DNA from: Cocleimonas sp.
GTDB lineage: Bacteria > Pseudomonadota > Gammaproteobacteria > Thiotrichales > Thiotrichaceae
Direction of reading: 5' to 3'
Assembly (NCBI GenBank): GCA_023146675.1
Contig: JAGLBQ010000142.1
Coordinates: 1 to 23,504 of the forward strand
DNA: 23,504 bases
Below, piece after piece: positions 1 to 7,693 of this stretch. The position numbers and the translations under genes were made by a program. The notes beneath the pieces were generated by a model. It saw only the letters and a list, made by a program, of their open reading frames with translations. It ran no database searches and was not told the DNA's origin. Numbering within the stretch: the first letter of the stretch is position 1; every line of letters begins with the position of its first letter.

Positions 1-2
1 AG

Positions 3-347
3 CAGAAGCGACTGGATGCTGATGCCATGGTTTTACGTAAACACTCAAATTTGAAGTTAAATGTACAGTCCTTTACTGACTTTAAAGGATCGAATGCTTA
101 TAACCGTCGTTTAGCGATAAGACGACAAGAAGCAGTTATACGTTACCTAGTGGGTCATGGGGTTGCGAGATCTAGAATTCGTGTTTCACCCTTGGGAGAA
201 GAGTTGCCTATTCTTGGTAAATCAGTTCAAGAGCGTAGTATTAATCGTCGTGTTGAACTGATGTTATTGGATCAAAAAGGCCGTCCTTTAGCGCTGGAAA
301 TACAGCCAAAACAATCTAGATTTAATCCACCAGGACCTGTGCGGTAG
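3..347 (+). CDS. OmpA-family C-terminal domain protein, 3' end only
   Basis: The reading frame is open from the left edge of the window (first full codon at base 3), so the N-terminus is missing. What remains is the second half of an OmpA-like peptidoglycan-binding domain. A TDFKGSNAYN segment corresponds to the family's TDxxGSxxYN, followed by RRLAIRRQEAVIRYLVGHGV, an RI-V-PLGEE-PI segment and the terminal NRRVEL motif. A short basic, proline-containing tail of about 25 residues follows. Proteins of this family anchor the outer membrane or a surface protein to peptidoglycan in the periplasm. The next gene, a large DUF11-type surface protein on the same strand 159 bases on, may be a functional partner, but that is inferred from position only. 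The ATG at base 27 is internal to the domain and is not the start. Confidence 0.85.
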   Translation, partial: QKRLDADAMVLRKHSNLKLNVQSFTDFKGSNAYNRRLAIRRQEAVIRYLVGHGVARSRIRVSPLGEELPILGKSVQERSINRRVELMLLDQKGRPLALEIQPKQSRFNPPGPVR

Positions 348-355
348 TAATATTA

Positions 356-374
356 GGTGCAGCTATGCTGCACC
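356..374. terminator. Perfect short hairpin after the OmpA-domain gene
   Basis: GGTGCAGC and GCTGCACC form an 8-bp perfect stem around a 3-base loop, starting 9 bases after the stop codon. No T-run follows, so it may be a weak terminator or an mRNA 3'-end stabiliser rather than a classical intrinsic terminator. Seen directly; the function is inferred. Confidence 0.45.
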
Positions 375-506
375 ACAATCAATAAAATATCTCTCTAAGG
401 TGTTAATAAAAATTAGGCAATATACCCTTTTCGTACTCTGTATTTGCCAGAGATATGTTTGAAAGTGTGATCTTTGCAAAAGAAATAATAAAAATGAGAC
501 AAAATC

Positions 507-3227
507 ATGACGTACCATCATAGAAATAAAGCATCTACTATCTGGATTTTGATTTTCAGTATGTTGTTATCTTTTACAGTCCATGCCAAATCACCTGCCG
601 CAGGTACACTAATAAAAAATCAAGCTTCCGCAACGTATAAAGATGCTGCTGGTGTGGCACAATTTGCGACTTCAAATTTAGTTGAAACATTGATTCAACA
701 AGTAGCAGCAATGGAGTTGATACAAGATCAGTCTTTGATAGGCGTAGCAGGTAATACAAGTTATTTACCGCATATTTTAACCAATACAGGTAATGGTGTT
801 GATAGTTATGATTTGGTAGCGGTTAATAATGGGGGGGATGCTTATGACTTTGATTCTATCGTCTTTTATGCTGATACCAATAAGGATGGCATTCCTGATA
901 GTACGACACCTATTAACTCAAGTTCAACAGGGGGGTTAGCTGCTGGGGAGTCCTTCTACTTTGTTATTGGTGCTGCAATTCCATCAGGAGCAACGAATGG
1001 ACAAGCTGCAACATTAACCGTCACAGGAACAAGTACCTTTGTTGAGACACCCACTAATATAGTGGTTGCTAAGAGTAATACGGATACAGTGACTATTTCT
1101 GATAAAGCGATTATAGACGTTACTAAAAGTATGAGCGCCAATTCAGGAGCATCGCCGAGTGGTCTTTATACCATTACACTGAAATATAAAAATAGTGGTT
1201 TAAGCCCTGCAACAGCGGTGACATTGACAGATAGTCTACCTGCAGGTATGACATATAGTAATTCTACTAGTGCCTCTACGGGAGCACGTTGGAGTGAAAC
1301 AGGTGTGCTTGTATTAACAGATGCTAATGCGGATGCTCAAGGATCAGGTGATACTATTACGTATTGTGCTTATAGTGCGGGGTGTGTAAATCAAGTTTCC
1401 GCGGTTATATCTCAGGTTGCTGCAGGTGGGTCAGGAGAGATTACGTTTGAGATAAATATTGCTGCTGGTTTACCAACGTCAACTTTGATTAATATTGCAA
1501 AATATTCATATAATGATGGCAGTGTTGTTATTCCTCCTAAGGATACTAATCAAGTGCCTTTTGATATTATTCATAAGCTAGGTGTTATTGCGAATGGGTC
1601 AGACAGCAATGCAGCAGACGGTGCGGATAACCTAGGAGGAGTAACAGATTCCTTTATCGTTTCAAGTGCATCAAGAGGTGCAAGTGTACCGTTTGATAAT
1701 ATCATCCGTAATACAGGTAATGCAGATGATACGTTTGAAATAACCATTGATGAGGCAGGCTCCAGCTATCCAGCGGGAACTGTTTTTCAGTTATTCAAAT
1801 CTGATGGTTTTACACCGTTAATAGACAGTAACAATAATGGTACCGTTGATACAGGCATAATGGTGGCAGGTGATCGCTATAAAGTTGTATTAAGAGCCGT
1901 ATTGCCTGCAAATGCAACGGGTAACAACGACGGCGCAGGGTTTGAAGTCACTAAAACAGCGACCTCTGCGTTGGATGATTCCGTTTTCAATACAGTCAAA
2001 GATCATTTAAATGAGATTACCTTAGACTCGGTTGACTTAACGAATGATAGTGCGGGTAGTGTAGCACCAGGAGCAGGAGCAGGACCAGAAGCAACAGCAG
2101 TTACCACAGAAAATATTGCACAAAAGAGTCAGGCAACTTTCAAGCTCTTTGTCAATAACACCAGCGATACCGCGAATAGTTATCAATTGGAATACAGTAA
2201 AGATAAGCCATTTGTTGCAGGTAGCCTAGAAGAAAATTGGGGTGTTGACTTCTATTTTGATGGTGGAAATGCAGACTGCTCTACATTAGGTCAAGTGACT
2301 GCAACAAGTAGTAATATCCCTGCAGGTGCTAATCAACAAATATGTGCTGTTGTGACAGCCCCCGCCAATGCGGTTGCTGGTATCGTCTATCCTATTTATT
2401 TCCGCATTATTTCAGCCTTAAGTGGTGCAAGCGATATTAAACATGATGCAGTGATGATCATAAGCAAGCCCGCATTAAGTATCGAGCCAAATCAAATAGG
2501 TCAGGTAGAGCCAGGTTCAACGGTTATTTATAGTCATCATGTTACCAATAATGGCAATACAGCATTGGAGTGCGTTAATGTAACATCTGTGGATTCAGAT
2601 CCCCAATCAGGCTGGTCATCTATTATTTATAAAGATGTTAATAAAAGTGGCAAATTAGATGCAGCTGATACACCGCTAGTTAATCAAACATTAGCAGTGG
2701 GTCAGAGTTTTCCTATTTTAATTAAATTATTTGCTCCAGCAACTGCTGCGATGGGGGAGAAAAACATACAAGCACTAACCGTTAAGGGTCATCAAGATAA
2801 CGGTGATGCGAATCCTGCTACTTGTGTCGGTACGCTACTAACAAATCAAGTACAAGATGTGACGACGGTTAGTACCTCAAAAATGAGCATTATAAAAGAG
2901 CAGGCGGTAGATGCTGATTGCAATGGTAGTGCGGATGGGTCATTTTTAACTACTGTGTTTCAAGTGCAGCCAAAAACTTGTGTTATCTATCGTTTAACGG
3001 CTACTAACACAGGTTCTACGACTGTGAAAAATGCGCGTATTGATGATGCAGCGCCTACTTTTACCCAGTTTTTTGGTACACCGATAGTTAGCCCAGTCGC
3101 GGGGAATATTGTTGGCGGTGTTACGGAAACTGATGGTGATATTTCAGGAGGTAGCGTGAATGGGGCGAGTATTAGTGTTGCGCCTGGAAATACATTGGTG
3201 CTTACGTTTGGTGTGAAGTTAGATTAA
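507..3227 (+). CDS. Large secreted DUF11-type repeat protein with calcium-loop motifs
   Basis: A 906-residue protein. Residues 1-27 form a signal peptide (basic start, hydrophobic ILIFSMLLSFTV, cleavage after VHA). The mature part is a chain of beta-sandwich modules of the conserved-repeat/DUF11 kind. Recurrent NTGN or NNGN segments begin modules near residues 90, 400, 595 and 680, each followed by a G-E/D-x-F/Y-x-hydrophobic-A-x-P-A-x-A segment. Four D-x-N/D-x-x-G-x-x-D loops (residues 123-131, 440-448, 710-718 and 802-810) look like calcium-binding loops. Composition is rich in Thr, Ser, Asn, Ala and Val with few Cys, typical of extracellular adhesin or matrix proteins. No LPxTG, autotransporter barrel or other anchor is visible at the C-terminus, which ends in a beta strand. 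The start is the first in-frame ATG before the signal peptide; its ribosome site is weak. Two poly-G tracts lie in the 5' third. The exact ligand is unknown. Confidence 0.8.
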   Translation: MTYHHRNKASTIWILIFSMLLSFTVHAKSPAAGTLIKNQASATYKDAAGVAQFATSNLVETLIQQVAAMELIQDQSLIGVAGNTSYLPHILTNTGNGVDSYDLVAVNNGGDAYDFDSIVFYADTNKDGIPDSTTPINSSSTGGLAAGESFYFVIGAAIPSGATNGQAATLTVTGTSTFVETPTNIVVAKSNTDTVTISDKAIIDVTKSMSANSGASPSGLYTITLKYKNSGLSPATAVTLTDSLPAGMTYSNSTSASTGARWSETGVLVLTDANADAQGSGDTITYCAYSAGCVNQVSAVISQVAAGGSGEITFEINIAAGLPTSTLINIAKYSYNDGSVVIPPKDTNQVPFDIIHKLGVIANGSDSNAADGADNLGGVTDSFIVSSASRGASVPFDNIIRNTGNADDTFEITIDEAGSSYPAGTVFQLFKSDGFTPLIDSNNNGTVDTGIMVAGDRYKVVLRAVLPANATGNNDGAGFEVTKTATSALDDSVFNTVKDHLNEITLDSVDLTNDSAGSVAPGAGAGPEATAVTTENIAQKSQATFKLFVNNTSDTANSYQLEYSKDKPFVAGSLEENWGVDFYFDGGNADCSTLGQVTATSSNIPAGANQQICAVVTAPANAVAGIVYPIYFRIISALSGASDIKHDAVMIISKPALSIEPNQIGQVEPGSTVIYSHHVTNNGNTALECVNVTSVDSDPQSGWSSIIYKDVNKSGKLDAADTPLVNQTLAVGQSFPILIKLFAPATAAMGEKNIQALTVKGHQDNGDANPATCVGTLLTNQVQDVTTVSTSKMSIIKEQAVDADCNGSADGSFLTTVFQVQPKTCVIYRLTATNTGSTTVKNARIDDAAPTFTQFFGTPIVSPVAGNIVGGVTETDGDISGGSVNGASISVAPGNTLVLTFGVKLD

Positions 3228-3265
3228 ATTTATAATGAAATAAAGAGGATGCCGATTATCTATTG

Positions 3266-3275
3266 TAAGGAGGTG
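3266..3275 (+). promoter_or_regulatory. Perfect Shine-Dalgarno-like sequence with no gene behind it
   Basis: TAAGGAGGTG matches the 16S rRNA anti-SD over ten bases, but the bases at start-codon distance (ATT CAT TAA) offer no open frame. The next gene has its own ribosome site (AAGAAGGG) just before its ATG at 3379. It may be a relic of a lost gene or a regulatory ribosome-binding decoy; chance is also possible. Confidence 0.35.
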
Positions 3276-3378
3276 GAATAAATTCATTAATCTTAGATTA
3301 AGAGTTTGATAGCTATAATTATGTTTCAGTAATAATAACAATTATAAATCAATAATAATAAAAAAGAAGGGAAAAACA

Positions 3379-5106
3379 ATGAGAAAAAAGATACTTACAA
3401 TGTCTATTGCTGCAGTTTTGACAGCGGTAACAAGTTCGAGCGTTATGGCATTTGATAGCAATGGAGTAGATACAGGGCCTGACTCTGCTTATGCCACACA
3501 TGGACCTATTTTAGTGCCAGTTACTGGTCGTCTAGCAGCTTATCAAGGTAATTTATTACCACTTACTGGGGTGACGCCCTCCGTTACTGTAAATGCTCAT
3601 CCGCCAAAAGAAGCCGATGAAGGCTTGAGACTTTATTCTGTAAAATCAAATGATGCTACGATAAATAATCCTGCACTTTATGATGTTTCTAGGCGTGGGG
3701 ATGCTTTAATTTTTCCTTTTTTCAATCAAAAAGATGATTGGGGAACTGAGTTTGTTGTAAGAAATACCAGTAAACATCATGCGATTGTTGCAAAGGTTTC
3801 CGTTCATAGAAGCAGTGATTCACTGGAAATTATAGATTTTAATGTCTATTTATCAGGAGCTGATGTGGTACGTTTTAAAATAGAAAATGGCAAGCTTACC
3901 TCTGAGGATGGCTCTATTGTACGAAGTGTTCCCGCTCCTAGCAGTAATCTTAATGATATAGACGAGGATGATTTTGCCTCTAAAGCAAAGCCATTTGTTA
4001 GAGGAGGAGGAGTAAATGGTGATGTACTACCACAAAGTGGCTATGTGGTTGTTTATGGTATGGCACAAGCTAGGGGTGATACTGATGATCTTGACTCACA
4101 TGATTCACGTTACCATAATCAACATGCACGATTATTTGCCAACTATCGTCGTGAATTAGATGTCTGTCGTCCTGGCTGGCGTATTGGACATAGAAACGCA
4201 ATGGTAGGTGGTACTTATATACGAAATACTATTATTTCTAGAACCACCGCAGGAGGTAATGTCTATTCTGGTATTGATAATTATAGTATCGCAGCACCGA
4301 ATCAGGCAGAAGATTGTCGACCAGATGGTATGATTAAAGCGGGTAACTTTTTTGGTGATGTCGGAGAGCACCTTTCAGGTACGGTAAGGCTTTATAATGG
4401 AACCAATGCTCCAAGAGATATGATGCTTCCTGCAACGGCGATTAAAAACTTCACGTCTGGAAATAAAATTATTTGGGCAGAGGGCGAAATTGCTAATCTT
4501 CAAGATAGGAGAATTGTAGGTAATACCCATGATGCTGGATCTTCTGGACTTCCGGATGTTGAATGGGCTTTATATAATGAGCAAGGTATTCGTGAAGATG
4601 CTAAAGCTTTCGCTGTTGTGAATACAGCCTATACTTTTAATGCAGATTCAGTTGCTAACCAGTTAGTTATTACCCAGCCTTATAAACGAATATTAGTACA
4701 GCTGGGCAATGATGATGGCTATTGGCGTGATACAAGTACTAATTTTGGTACCTTCTCTTTTATCTATAATGTGTTTAATGAACATGAGAAAATGCAGGGC
4801 ATAGAGTATACCCACTCTCCATGGGATTCAGCTATTCCTGTTGGCAGGAATGAAGTTGAAATAATGAAAGACTTAGAGGTGGGTACTGATTTTGAAAATG
4901 AAAATGGTTTTGCTTTACTAAAATTTGTTGATACTCGTGGACATAATGCGCAGATGCCTGCAATTATCACGCAGATGATAGGTAGTACTGTTGCTGGCGT
5001 TCCTCAGGTTAACTGGATCTACTCACCCACTGATTTGTTTACAAATAAGGATTGCCCTAATCCATCTTCAGATGCGGCAAATCCAAATGAACTAATATGT
5101 AATTAA
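3379..5106 (+). CDS. Secreted 575-residue protein of unknown function
   Basis: I do not recognise this protein's function. Residues 1-24 are a clear signal peptide (MRKK, then a hydrophobic Ala/Val/Thr stretch, cleavage after VMA), so the product is exported. The mature protein has no membrane segment and no obvious anchor. Recognisable patches are a central beta-rich part with an ALIFPFFNQKDDWGTEFVVR segment, then a V-VHR-S-D--EI-DFN-YLS-ADV pattern around residues 135-165, which reads like an Ig-like or lectin-like fold. Four Cys in the mature chain (in DVCRPG, EDCRPD, KDCPNP and the last-but-one position) could form disulfides in the periplasm or outside. The ribosome site AAGAAGGG lies 8 bases before the ATG. 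Flanking secreted proteins on both sides suggest a shared envelope or surface role, which is inference. Confidence 0.65.
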   Translation: MRKKILTMSIAAVLTAVTSSSVMAFDSNGVDTGPDSAYATHGPILVPVTGRLAAYQGNLLPLTGVTPSVTVNAHPPKEADEGLRLYSVKSNDATINNPALYDVSRRGDALIFPFFNQKDDWGTEFVVRNTSKHHAIVAKVSVHRSSDSLEIIDFNVYLSGADVVRFKIENGKLTSEDGSIVRSVPAPSSNLNDIDEDDFASKAKPFVRGGGVNGDVLPQSGYVVVYGMAQARGDTDDLDSHDSRYHNQHARLFANYRRELDVCRPGWRIGHRNAMVGGTYIRNTIISRTTAGGNVYSGIDNYSIAAPNQAEDCRPDGMIKAGNFFGDVGEHLSGTVRLYNGTNAPRDMMLPATAIKNFTSGNKIIWAEGEIANLQDRRIVGNTHDAGSSGLPDVEWALYNEQGIREDAKAFAVVNTAYTFNADSVANQLVITQPYKRILVQLGNDDGYWRDTSTNFGTFSFIYNVFNEHEKMQGIEYTHSPWDSAIPVGRNEVEIMKDLEVGTDFENENGFALLKFVDTRGHNAQMPAIITQMIGSTVAGVPQVNWIYSPTDLFTNKDCPNPSSDAANPNELICN

Positions 5107-5136
5107 TATTTTCTAAAATAATACGATTAAAAAAGT

Positions 5137-5173
5137 ATCTGGAAATATTCTCTATAAATGGATGTTTCCAGAT
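5137..5173. repeat. Inverted repeat upstream of the lipoprotein gene
   Basis: ATCTGGAAA (5137-5145) and TTTCCAGAT (5165-5173) are perfect 9-base arms around a 19-base AT-rich loop, lying between the two genes and 25 bases before the next ATG. There is no T-run, so it is not a clear terminator; a leader hairpin or operator is possible. Confidence 0.4.
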
Positions 5174-5198
5174 CAGTAAAGAATTTACGGGGAAAATA

Positions 5199-6650
5199 AT
5201 GAACAAAATAATATTAACACCCATTGTGATTGGGGTGCTAGCAAGTGCTGTTATTTCGGGTTGTAGCAGTAGTAATAAGTCAGAAACTGGTGAAAAAAAG
5301 GTATGTGATTATAAGATTCAAGGTGGGAATGCTGTTGATGTTATGTTTGGTACATCCTATAGCAATCCATCTGTAAAAGTTACGAAAGAAGGTAAGGACG
5401 TTACCTTTAAATTGGCAGGAGCCGTTAATACCAGTAAGTTAGGTACTTACAAGGTTACTTATACTGGTGAAAGTTGTAAAAATACTCAAGTACGTACAGT
5501 AAAAGTTGTGCCATCATCATGTACTTATAAATTGACGGGTGATAATCCACTTCAAGTAATCCTTGGTGATAAATTCAAAGAGCCTGGTTTTGATGTTAAA
5601 GATATTAATAAAAAGACAATTACAGGTGCGGTGACAGGAACTGTTGATACTTCAAAAATGGGTGATTATGCCCTGACTTACAAGGCCGAAGGGTGTAAAA
5701 ACTCTCAAACCCGTAAAGTACAAGTTGTTGTTGGTAGGTGTGATTATACATTGGCAGGCGCTAATCCATTAATACTTAGCCTTGGTGATACTTATAGTGA
5801 CCCTGGCGTGGCAGTTAAAGATTCCAAGAAAAAAACGGTAACAAGCACTGCATCGGGGGCAGTTCGTACATCAACAGTAGGTGATTATACGGTTACTTAT
5901 CAAGGGTTAGGTTGTTCAAATACGGAAACACGTAAAGTAACTGTTAAGTCAGTGATAGGTCTATGTACCTATGATTTAAAGGGCGATAACCCATTAGTGC
6001 TGACACAGGGTGGCGCTTATCAGGAGCCTGGGGTTAGTATTCAAGGTGCTAAGAAGCAGATGGTTACAGGTACGACATCAGGTTCTGTAGATACGTCTAA
6101 ACTGGGTGATAATACAATTACTTACAAAAGTGATCGTTGTACGAATGTAGCAACTAGAAAAGTAAAGGTTGTTTCTGCAGATTGTTCATACGCGCTTCTT
6201 GGTGATGATCCTTTAATAACAAGTAAGGGTGATACATTAAAAGATCCCGGTGTAACTGTAAAAGATGCTGCTGGCTCAGTTGTAAAAAGTACTAAGTCTG
6301 GTGATGTAGATACAGCAAAACTAGGTGATTATATGTTAACTTATCAAGGAAAAGACTGTGCTAATTCACAAACTCGTGTTGTAAAAGTTGAGATGCCAAG
6401 GTGTGTGTATACATTGAAAGGAGATTCACCACTAGAAATTGCACTGAATAGTAAGTATGTAGACCCAGGAGCTACTATCGAAAACGGTGATAAATTTATG
6501 GGGGTAGGTGCTGTTGATACAAAAAAAGTAGGTCAATATGTTGTGAACTATAAAGATAGTAAGAATTGTGGTAACTCTGCTGATCGTATTGTGAACGTTA
6601 GAGCGCTTACTAACGATGAGTTGAAGGATACAATTTTACCTGGTATTTAA
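5199..6650 (+). CDS. Lipoprotein with six DUF5011/Ig-like tandem repeats
   Basis: A 483-residue protein with a lipoprotein signal peptide: lipobox V-I-S-G-C with acceptor Cys22 and Ser at +2, which predicts outer-membrane sorting. After a short linker, six repeats of about 72-75 residues start at Cys36, Cys108, Cys181, Cys256, Cys329 and Cys402. Each follows C-x-Y-x-L-x-G-x-x-P-L, G-x-x-Y-x-x-P-G, V-K-D, then G-x-V-D-T-S-K-L-G-x-Y-x-x-T-Y and a second Cys in C-x-N-x-x-T-R-x-V-x-V. The DPG...GSVDTSK-GxYxxTY pattern is that of DUF5011 and related bacterial Ig-like domains, which serve as stalks or adhesive modules. The paired cysteines could staple each domain; that is inference. The ribosome site ACGGGGA precedes the ATG. 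A strong terminator follows, so the gene ends the surface-protein block. The binding partner is unknown. Confidence 0.8.
   Translation: MNKIILTPIVIGVLASAVISGCSSSNKSETGEKKVCDYKIQGGNAVDVMFGTSYSNPSVKVTKEGKDVTFKLAGAVNTSKLGTYKVTYTGESCKNTQVRTVKVVPSSCTYKLTGDNPLQVILGDKFKEPGFDVKDINKKTITGAVTGTVDTSKMGDYALTYKAEGCKNSQTRKVQVVVGRCDYTLAGANPLILSLGDTYSDPGVAVKDSKKKTVTSTASGAVRTSTVGDYTVTYQGLGCSNTETRKVTVKSVIGLCTYDLKGDNPLVLTQGGAYQEPGVSIQGAKKQMVTGTTSGSVDTSKLGDNTITYKSDRCTNVATRKVKVVSADCSYALLGDDPLITSKGDTLKDPGVTVKDAAGSVVKSTKSGDVDTAKLGDYMLTYQGKDCANSQTRVVKVEMPRCVYTLKGDSPLEIALNSKYVDPGATIENGDKFMGVGAVDTKKVGQYVVNYKDSKNCGNSADRIVNVRALTNDELKDTILPGI
5304..6605 (+). repeat. Six tandem coding repeats of about 216-225 bp
   Basis: Repeat units begin at 5304, 5520, 5739, 5964, 6183 and 6402, each on a TGT cysteine codon. 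They are clearly related at protein level but diverged at DNA level, so the array is old and probably stable rather than freshly expanded. The last unit is shorter and lacks the middle V-x-S-x-x-S stretch. Confidence 0.85.
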
Positions 6651-6673
6651 TTTTCAGAGAACTAAGTAAGTTT

Positions 6674-6709
6674 AAAAGCCATCACTATTAATTTAGGATG
6701 GCTTTTTTT
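6674..6709 (+). terminator. Intrinsic terminator after the lipoprotein gene
   Basis: AAAAGCCATC pairs with GATGGCTTTT across a 13-base loop and runs into seven T. It sits 23 bases after the lipoprotein stop and before hemJ, so it separates the two transcription units. Confidence 0.88.
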
Positions 6710-6797
6710 ATTGCCCTCTAGTTCTTATAGGTCAATAGTTATAGAAGAAATAAAAAGGTATGCTATCCACTTTATTATTTCATGGAGAATACCAAGA

Positions 6798-7214
6798 ATG
6801 CTATGGCTAAAAACATTTCATATTCTATTTGTCATGTCATGGATGGCAGGAATATTCTATTTACCTAGAATATTTGTTCATTATATTGAAGGTAAAAAAG
6901 CAGGGCAACAGGTTGATCGTCTCGCTATTATGGCGAAAAAGCTATATGGCTTTATGACATTAATGATGATGTTGGCAATTGGTTCAGGAGTTTGGCTTTG
7001 GTTAGTCTATTGGCCATTATCTATGGGATGGTTGCATGTGAAAATATTTTTTGTCGTGCTGTTATTGTTATACCACTTATGGACAAAGCAACGAATGAAG
7101 GAAATGCAGCAAGGAACAATCAAAGAATATGGGGTAAATTATCGTTGGTTAAATGAAGTGCCATTATTATTAGCATTGGTTATATTGATAATGGTTGTAG
7201 TAAAACCACTATAG
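6798..7214 (+). CDS. hemJ: HemJ-type protoporphyrinogen IX oxidase (UPF0093)
   Basis: A 138-residue membrane protein with about four transmembrane helices, the usual size for HemJ (about 140). The N-terminus MLWLKTFHILFVMSWMAG matches the family signature, with the conserved His at residue 8, followed by FYLPRIFVHY and later by WLHVKIFFVVLLLLYH with the conserved Lys. HemJ oxidises protoporphyrinogen IX to protoporphyrin IX in haem synthesis at the inner membrane and is itself reported to bind haem through the N-terminal His. I chose the ATG at 6798 because GGAGA lies 9 bases upstream and the family starts exactly here. The frame stays open 29 codons further back to a TTG that overlaps the preceding terminator, which I discount. 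It stands alone, between two terminators. Confidence 0.92.
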   Translation: MLWLKTFHILFVMSWMAGIFYLPRIFVHYIEGKKAGQQVDRLAIMAKKLYGFMTLMMMLAIGSGVWLWLVYWPLSMGWLHVKIFFVVLLLLYHLWTKQRMKEMQQGTIKEYGVNYRWLNEVPLLLALVILIMVVVKPL

Positions 7215-7221
7215 AAATAGG

Positions 7222-7257
7222 ATAACCCTATCTATTTATTAAAATAGGTAGGGTTAT
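7222..7257. terminator. Bidirectional terminator between hemJ and the H-NS-like gene
   Basis: Two 16-base arms (7222-7237 and 7242-7257) pair completely apart from one G-U, around a 4-base loop. The A/T-rich base gives T-rich sequence on both strands. The hairpin lies between two converging genes, as expected for a shared terminator. Confidence 0.8.
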
Positions 7258-7297
7258 TTATAATAATTAATATTAAATCATTATAATATTGTTTTTA

Positions 7298-7612
7298 CTA
7301 TATCAGCAAATCATCAAGATCTTTCCCGTCTTTAAGCGCTGATTCAACCCACTTTGGCTTTCTGCCTCTACCTGTCCATGTTTGATCAGTATCATTAGGA
7401 TTGGCATATTTAGGCTTTACTTTGCTCACTTTTTTTGGTTTAGATGTAGAAATAACCTCATCAAAAGTAAAGCCCGACTGTTTAGCAAGCTCTTCCATTT
7501 GTTTACGCAAAGATGTCTTTTCTTTTCTTTGCTTCTTTTTTATTGCAGGTCCCAAATTGTTTTGTAGCTCAATTAGCTCAGGTAGGCTCATTTTCTCTAA
7601 ATTGATAGACAT
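7298..7612 (-). CDS. H-NS family nucleoid-associated DNA-binding protein
   Basis: A 104-residue protein with H-NS-type architecture. Residues 1-48 are helical and charged (oligomerisation), followed by a Lys-rich linker at 52-68. The C-terminal DNA-binding module has KYANPNDTDQTWTGRGRKPKW (residues 68-88 region), with the TWxGRGRxPxW core that inserts into the AT-rich minor groove. It is shorter than E. coli H-NS (137), like the compact H-NS homologues of many beta- and gammaproteobacteria. Such proteins bind and silence AT-rich, often foreign, DNA; the T3SS genes 2.8 kb away are a natural target by inference. GGAGAAAGG just before the ATG is a strong ribosome site. The gene converges with hemJ, and its own promoter and an inverted repeat lie immediately upstream. 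Confidence 0.92.
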   Translation of the reverse strand: MSINLEKMSLPELIELQNNLGPAIKKKQRKEKTSLRKQMEELAKQSGFTFDEVISTSKPKKVSKVKPKYANPNDTDQTWTGRGRKPKWVESALKDGKDLDDLLI

Positions 7613-7637
7613 CCTTTCTCCAGTAGTTGTGATTGTT

Positions 7638-7660
7638 AATGTATAGTTAAGCTATACATT
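7638..7660. promoter_or_regulatory. Perfect inverted repeat at the H-NS-like transcription start (putative operator)
   Basis: AATGTATAG and CTATACATT are perfect 9-base arms with a 5-base spacer. The site begins 4 bases downstream of the predicted -10 box of the H-NS-like gene, so a bound protein would block initiation. It also lies in the leader mRNA, where it could fold as a hairpin. Geometry seen directly; operator role inferred. Confidence 0.55.
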
Positions 7661-7664
7661 TTTG

Positions 7665-7693
7665 ATACTATAAATAAAATGTAATATTTTCAA
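7665..7693 (-). promoter_or_regulatory. Sigma70-like promoter of the H-NS-like gene
   Basis: On the minus strand, TTGAAA (-35, bases 7688-7693) is followed after exactly 17 bases by TAGTAT (-10, bases 7665-7670). The predicted start falls about 45 bases before the ATG at 7612. Confidence 0.6.

Noticed and set aside
494..523. Tiny ORF starting at an ATG just before the DUF11-type gene
   Set aside because: Nine codons, overlapping the real start in another frame, without a ribosome site.
5304..6605. Regularly spaced repeat array that might suggest a CRISPR
   Set aside because: The units are about 220 bp, in frame, and encode Ig-like domains; there are no short identical repeats with unique spacers.
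6711..6797. N-terminal extension of hemJ from a TTG codon
   Set aside because: It begins right at the end of the preceding terminator, has no ribosome site, and the family starts at the ATG at 6798, which has GGAGA upstream.
7382..7646. Plus-strand ORFs opposite the H-NS-like gene
   Set aside because: They are antisense shadows with no ribosome site; the minus-strand gene has a full H-NS DNA-binding motif.
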